Origin: an uncultured Porphyromonadaceae bacterium | GTDB lineage: Bacteria; Bacteroidota; Bacteroidia; Bacteroidales; Muribaculaceae | Assembly: GCA_947176355.1 (NCBI GenBank) | Contig: CAMWQY010000015.1 | Coordinates: 1 to 17,753, forward strand | Direction: 5' to 3' | Length of the DNA: 17,753 bases | In this document: in pieces, positions 14,096 through 17,753 of the stretch | Numbering within the stretch: the stretch's first letter is position 1 | Layout of the letters: every line of letters begins with the position of its first letter | Notes under the pieces: model-generated | The model's input: the letters and a program-made list of their open reading frames with translations, nothing else | What the model was told of the DNA's origin: nothing | Databases searched by the model: none | Program-made: the position numbers and the translations under genes

Positions 14096-17000
14096 ATGAA
14101 ATCAATATTCTATAAAATAATCTACTTTATGACTGGAGCTTTTTGCTTGATGGCGAGCTCCTGTGCAGATGATTTTCCATATTCTTACAGAGAAACTCCC
14201 GATGGGGAAGGAACGCTTTCAGCTATTGTTACTTTTACTCCCATCACCACAGCGAATTTAGGAGGTACGCGAGCTCCCGGTGATACACTAAACGCCATAA
14301 GATCCCTTAATGTGCTTGTTTATACTTTAGATGGTAAGCTTTACGAGGCTTTCAGTAGCAACAGCATGGATGAGGATAGAAAACTTACGTATTCTGTAGG
14401 GGAGTATATCGTTAAAGATGATGATCATCTTGATGGTAACGAGGCTCATACAGATCAACAAAAGACAGCCAAAGCGTCTTTCTCCCTGAAAAATCTTTCT
14501 TACGGTAATTATAAGATCTATGCCGTCGCCAATATGGACGATCTGTATACTGATGAGAAAACATTCAAGGATAAGGATGGTAATGAAGTAGCTATAAAGG
14601 ATGCCATCCAGACTGAGGAAGGACTAAAAAGAATCAATCTCACTTGGAATCCCAATGATGTGCCAGCAAACAATCAAATGTTCGGCTACTTTACTCCGGC
14701 AGACGATATGGAATCTAAAGGTTTCGATGCTCCAACTATAACGTTTGATAAGCCACAGATAAACATCCACGCATGGTTAAAAAGAGCTGCCTCAAAAGTC
14801 ACGGTCGCTTTTGACCCAAGCGGTCTGAGGCAGGGTGTCAATATATATATAAGAAACGTTACAATTCGTGATATTCCTAAGAATTGTTTTCTGGGGGCTG
14901 AGAATAGTCCATCATCAATTGAAGAATTGGATAATCATCTTAATACTCCATACCCTACGCCTAACTTTGAAGAGCCTTCGGATGCAATTGCCAACACCCG
15001 TTTTGAATATAACAGTCAGGGGTTGATTACAGATCCTGATGTGCATACCGGCTCAGACAAAACCGATGGTTATGTATTGAACAATCACATAAGAAATGCA
15101 GTGCCTATAGATGCACATGACTCCAATGCCCCATCCCTTTTCTTCTTTGAGAACAATCAACAGCCTGATTATGATAATATGACGTCTGAGCAGAAAAAGA
15201 GATATGACAAACGTCAACAACATTCCGGACAAGAAGATGGAGTTGGAAAGCCAGTAAGAGATGAGAAGGATAAAGAAGGTAAATTGACCGACCTCAAGGA
15301 TAAAGTTCCTTTTGGCACGTATATTGAGGTAGAGGCTTATTATATCTCCAGTAACCCTGATAAGGTTGGCGAAGGTACAATCAAGTATCGTTTCATGCTT
15401 GGAAAGGATGCTATAGACAATTATGATGCAGAGCGTAACTATCATTTCAAATTAACTCTTGGATTTAATGGATGGGCTAACGATCCTGACTGGCATATAG
15501 ACTATGAACTCCCGCAGCCTGGGCTGGAAGTACCACCTGTTTTTCGAGTGTCTTACCTTTACCATCAAGTGAGCGAATTACCTATAAGAATACTGGGTGA
15601 CTGCACTGATCTTCAAGTAACTATCACTGAGAACAACTGGGCTCCGTATGATCCTTCTGGCTCTCCTTATCAAGTCCCCCCTGCTAAAGTTGTAGCTCCT
15701 AAAGAAGATACATGCGATGAATACGGAGAATATGACTTTGAATGGAATAGAGATGCTTATTTAAGTAATATTTACATGCAAAATGGGCAGCAAGTTCCTT
15801 ATTTTGGTTTTTTGGCTCTGCACATGCCCAATAAAGGATCAACAACTGTAATAGACAGGGATTATGGTCCTGAAGCAAATACACAGCTGAGAAACTATTA
15901 TATTAACAATATGGAAGGAGAACGCCGTTTTAATCGAAATGATTTAGGATTTGGCGAACACCCAAGTTCCAGTTTTGATGGTACAGTCTCATCAGATGAT
16001 GCATATAAAGTTGAAAAGGTTCTTAATGATCTTAATCAAGAAATACCCAACGAGAAGACTTTGATGCTCCCGGTTTGGACAAGGGCTCTTGCATTAATTA
16101 GGGATTCCGGTTTTTCAGGAAATAATCCTTATGAGGGTTTTGAAAGAAAAGCTGTCCTTCATATTGAGGCAACATTTTCTGATGGAACTAAGAGACAAAA
16201 GGATGTAACAGTTCTTCAAGTAAAAAGAATAGTTAATCCTAAGGGTGTGTGGCGTGCAAGTGACAAAACTACAGCATTCAACGTTACTCTTCTTGAAGCA
16301 AAAAACTCCAATGGAATGTCTAATTTTCAAGCGTTCCCATCCGAGGGTGAATGGACTGCATACATTGAAAAAGAAACAAACGGTGCCGGATTTACACTAA
16401 GTAAAAATGATAAAACTGATGGTTATATAGAAAACGGAGTAATTCATGGATATACTGGATCAACCATTGACTTCCGTATAAATTTTGGTGCAGAAGTGGC
16501 TGATACTATATCTGAATGTGCAATAGTCAAAGTTTTGTACCACGGCAATCAATGCCTTCACAAGATTCTTATTCGCAAAGGATATAATGCACCAATGAGA
16601 ATGGGTGGAAAGCTATGGAGTTCGTACTCTCTCTATCAAGCCACATACAGAGAAGGAACCGTTGGAAGCAGTGATATTTATGATGCAGAGCTTACTAAAA
16701 ATCCTCTTATGTTAGGTTCTATGTTCAGACGTGGCATGCAAGGCAAAGGTATATTTGTAAGCAATAACATGAAAGAAGATTTGGGTCCATTCATGCCACC
16801 AGAGAGCAATCTGTTTGAAATAGGCTTACGAAATGGTAATGCATGGGCACAGCAGGACTGGAATAATATTGGATACCGAGACGATGTATTTACAGCTCCA
16901 ACTACATGGTATATTCGTCCGGGCCGAGCACAGGGAGGACAATCATGGGGATTAGGAACATTCTATGTTGGAGATCAACCCTATAAAGTGCCCTCCTATG

Positions 17001-17521
17001 ATGATTTCCTTGAATTAACAAAAGCTGCTGAGTTTGGATATGGCGTGGTATATGGAAGTTCTGCTACCGAGCCGCAAATGATAGCTAAAGATGCTTATGG
17101 ACTTATTGACCCAAACAATGAAGGACTTTTTGATGATCCAAACGGCATGAGAGGTGTGATAGCTTATGAGAAATCGTCTGGAGACCAGATTTTCTTTCCT
17201 ATGGGTAAATACGGAACAGGAAGACGTAATGCCTATACTTTCTTAAACGGCAATGCAGGTCAATTGCGGTATGGAGACGTAAGTACTGTTTTATCAAGTG
17301 CTAATGATACTTATAGGCCTATACCTTATAACCTTAAAATTGCAAGCGGCAATATCTATTGGATTGATAAATATCAGCCAAATGTCAGAACTCAATATAC
17401 AAATGCAGCGCAACGAGGATGTCTTGGTTGGGATATGAACTATTTCAATTTTGACTTTAATGCATATACTGCCAATAATTGGTGTGATGCTTGTCCTATT
17501 AAATTAATTCTAGTAGAATAA
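14096..17521 (+). CDS. Large fimbrial lipoprotein, probable tip adhesin (DUF4906-like)
   Basis: The product is 1141 residues. The lipobox MASSC gives lipid Cys at 23, and GGTRAP with R59 is a maturation-type site. The N-terminal ~460 residues look like fimbrillin beta domains: AIRSLNVLVYTLDGKLYEAF, LSYGNYKIYAVANMDDLYT, and AWLKRAASKVTVAFD followed by YIRNVTIRDIPKNC. This resembles DUF4906-type Bacteroidales proteins (moderately sure). NYHFKLTLGFNGWANDPDW near 450 ends that part. Residues ~840-1141 form a separate C-terminal module (WSSYSLYQ, YKVPSYDDFLELTKAAEFG, FFPMGKYGTGRR, DACPIKLILVE) with the layout of FISUMP or formylglycine-enzyme-like C-type-lectin folds. As the last and largest operon gene it stands where mfa5 does in P. 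gingivalis, but I see no von Willebrand A MIDAS motif. A role in receptor binding is inferred. Confidence 0.78.
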   Translation: MKSIFYKIIYFMTGAFCLMASSCADDFPYSYRETPDGEGTLSAIVTFTPITTANLGGTRAPGDTLNAIRSLNVLVYTLDGKLYEAFSSNSMDEDRKLTYSVGEYIVKDDDHLDGNEAHTDQQKTAKASFSLKNLSYGNYKIYAVANMDDLYTDEKTFKDKDGNEVAIKDAIQTEEGLKRINLTWNPNDVPANNQMFGYFTPADDMESKGFDAPTITFDKPQINIHAWLKRAASKVTVAFDPSGLRQGVNIYIRNVTIRDIPKNCFLGAENSPSSIEELDNHLNTPYPTPNFEEPSDAIANTRFEYNSQGLITDPDVHTGSDKTDGYVLNNHIRNAVPIDAHDSNAPSLFFFENNQQPDYDNMTSEQKKRYDKRQQHSGQEDGVGKPVRDEKDKEGKLTDLKDKVPFGTYIEVEAYYISSNPDKVGEGTIKYRFMLGKDAIDNYDAERNYHFKLTLGFNGWANDPDWHIDYELPQPGLEVPPVFRVSYLYHQVSELPIRILGDCTDLQVTITENNWAPYDPSGSPYQVPPAKVVAPKEDTCDEYGEYDFEWNRDAYLSNIYMQNGQQVPYFGFLALHMPNKGSTTVIDRDYGPEANTQLRNYYINNMEGERRFNRNDLGFGEHPSSSFDGTVSSDDAYKVEKVLNDLNQEIPNEKTLMLPVWTRALALIRDSGFSGNNPYEGFERKAVLHIEATFSDGTKRQKDVTVLQVKRIVNPKGVWRASDKTTAFNVTLLEAKNSNGMSNFQAFPSEGEWTAYIEKETNGAGFTLSKNDKTDGYIENGVIHGYTGSTIDFRINFGAEVADTISECAIVKVLYHGNQCLHKILIRKGYNAPMRMGGKLWSSYSLYQATYREGTVGSSDIYDAELTKNPLMLGSMFRRGMQGKGIFVSNNMKEDLGPFMPPESNLFEIGLRNGNAWAQQDWNNIGYRDDVFTAPTTWYIRPGRAQGGQSWGLGTFYVGDQPYKVPSYDDFLELTKAAEFGYGVVYGSSATEPQMIAKDAYGLIDPNNEGLFDDPNGMRGVIAYEKSSGDQIFFPMGKYGTGRRNAYTFLNGNAGQLRYGDVSTVLSSANDTYRPIPYNLKIASGNIYWIDKYQPNVRTQYTNAAQRGCLGWDMNYFNFDFNAYTANNWCDACPIKLILVE

Positions 17522-17542
17522 CTTATCATAGTTAATGAGAAT

Positions 17543-17580
17543 GCAGCCAAATCTTCCTCCGAAGATTTGGCTGCGTTGGT
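17543..17580 (+). terminator. Terminator of the fimbrial operon
   Basis: GCAGCCAAATCTTC (17543-17556) and GAAGATTTGGCTGC (17561-17574) form a perfect 14-bp stem around CTCC, 21 bp after the last stop codon, followed by the T-rich GTTGGTTTTAA. It marks the end of the operon. Confidence 0.83.
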
Positions 17581-17601
17581 TTTAAGGAGGCCAGCTCTTT
17601 G

Positions 17602-17683
17602 GAGCCGCAAGCGGCTCTGGCGGGGAACAAACCGGCGGGCGGATTAAGGAAGATTGGAGATGTTATTGTCCGTGCAAGCACGG
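17602..17683. repeat. Two GC-rich hairpins with GCAAGC tops in a gene-free end segment
   Basis: GAGCCGC-AA-GCGGCTC (17602-17617) and CCGTGC-AA-GCACGG (17670-17683) are perfect inverted repeats sharing the same apex. The segment 17581-17753 is more GC-rich than the operon before it. I checked both strands and could not support an ORF; a frame entering from the right edge on the minus strand would stop within about 22 codons. No function can be assigned. Confidence 0.5.
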
Positions 17684-17753
17684 TTTACTATCTCATAGCC
17701 TGACACTGGGGAAAGCTCTGGGGAAGGATGGATCTGGCAAGGAGAAGCTTATT

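Noticed and set aside
14096..17521. von Willebrand A domain as in P. gingivalis Mfa5
   Set aside because: No convincing DxSxS MIDAS motif with surrounding Rossmann-type hydrophobic strands could be found.
1..17753. CRISPR array, transposase, integrase or rRNA
   Set aside because: No repeats of 24-40 bp with regular spacers, no transposase or recombinase motifs and no rRNA sequence were seen on either strand.

Overview
The window looks like a chromosomal segment of a gut-type Bacteroidales bacterium, probably close to Muribaculaceae, Porphyromonadaceae or Bacteroidaceae. Three things point there: a complete Mfa/FimB-type fimbrial locus, promoters of the Bacteroidetes form (TTTG, 20 bp, TAnnTTTG), and start codons without Shine-Dalgarno sequences. 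The family-level placement is inference.

Positions 1-4809, minus strand, hold a housekeeping cluster read right to left. In reading order it encodes an unrecognised lipoprotein, a short-chain polyprenyl diphosphate synthase, a TatD-type metal-dependent DNase, a Kef-type cation:proton antiporter (its TTG start overlaps the tatD stop) and the N-terminus of an MgtC/SapB-family membrane protein cut by the window edge. Most junctions in this cluster carry small 7-bp or 9-bp tandem arrays.

Positions 4947-6524, plus strand, hold a tRNA-Gly(CCC) with its own promoter and a strong terminator. A 9-bp repeat array follows, then a COG0523/CobW-type GTPase with a 24-histidine metal-binding stretch. That gene ends in a 7-bp array and a 15-bp hairpin.

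Positions 6516-6939 contain a 43-bp-period direct repeat, a near-ideal Bacteroidetes promoter and a leader of about 230 nt. In this leader a 29-codon ORF runs through an intrinsic-terminator-like hairpin followed by eight T. This is the layout of a translation-dependent attenuator in front of the fimbrial operon, and I regard it as the most interesting signal in the window.

Positions 6940-17574, plus strand, hold the fimbrial operon: a DUF3575-type outer-membrane protein, a DUF3868/OmpA-like/TPR-like periplasmic or outer-membrane protein, an Mfa1-type major fimbrillin, an Mfa2/FimB-type anchor, a fimbrillin-like lipoprotein with a C-terminal bacterial Ig-like domain, and a 1141-residue lipoprotein likely to be a tip adhesin. 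A 14-bp terminator hairpin closes it. The three presumed polymerising subunits share a Thr-Arg-(Ala/Ser) site 35-37 residues after the lipid cysteine, and I saw no such site in the anchor. This fits lipoprotein export followed by arginine-specific proteolytic maturation as known for P. gingivalis fimbriae. The last ~180 bases contain GC-rich hairpins but no gene I can support.
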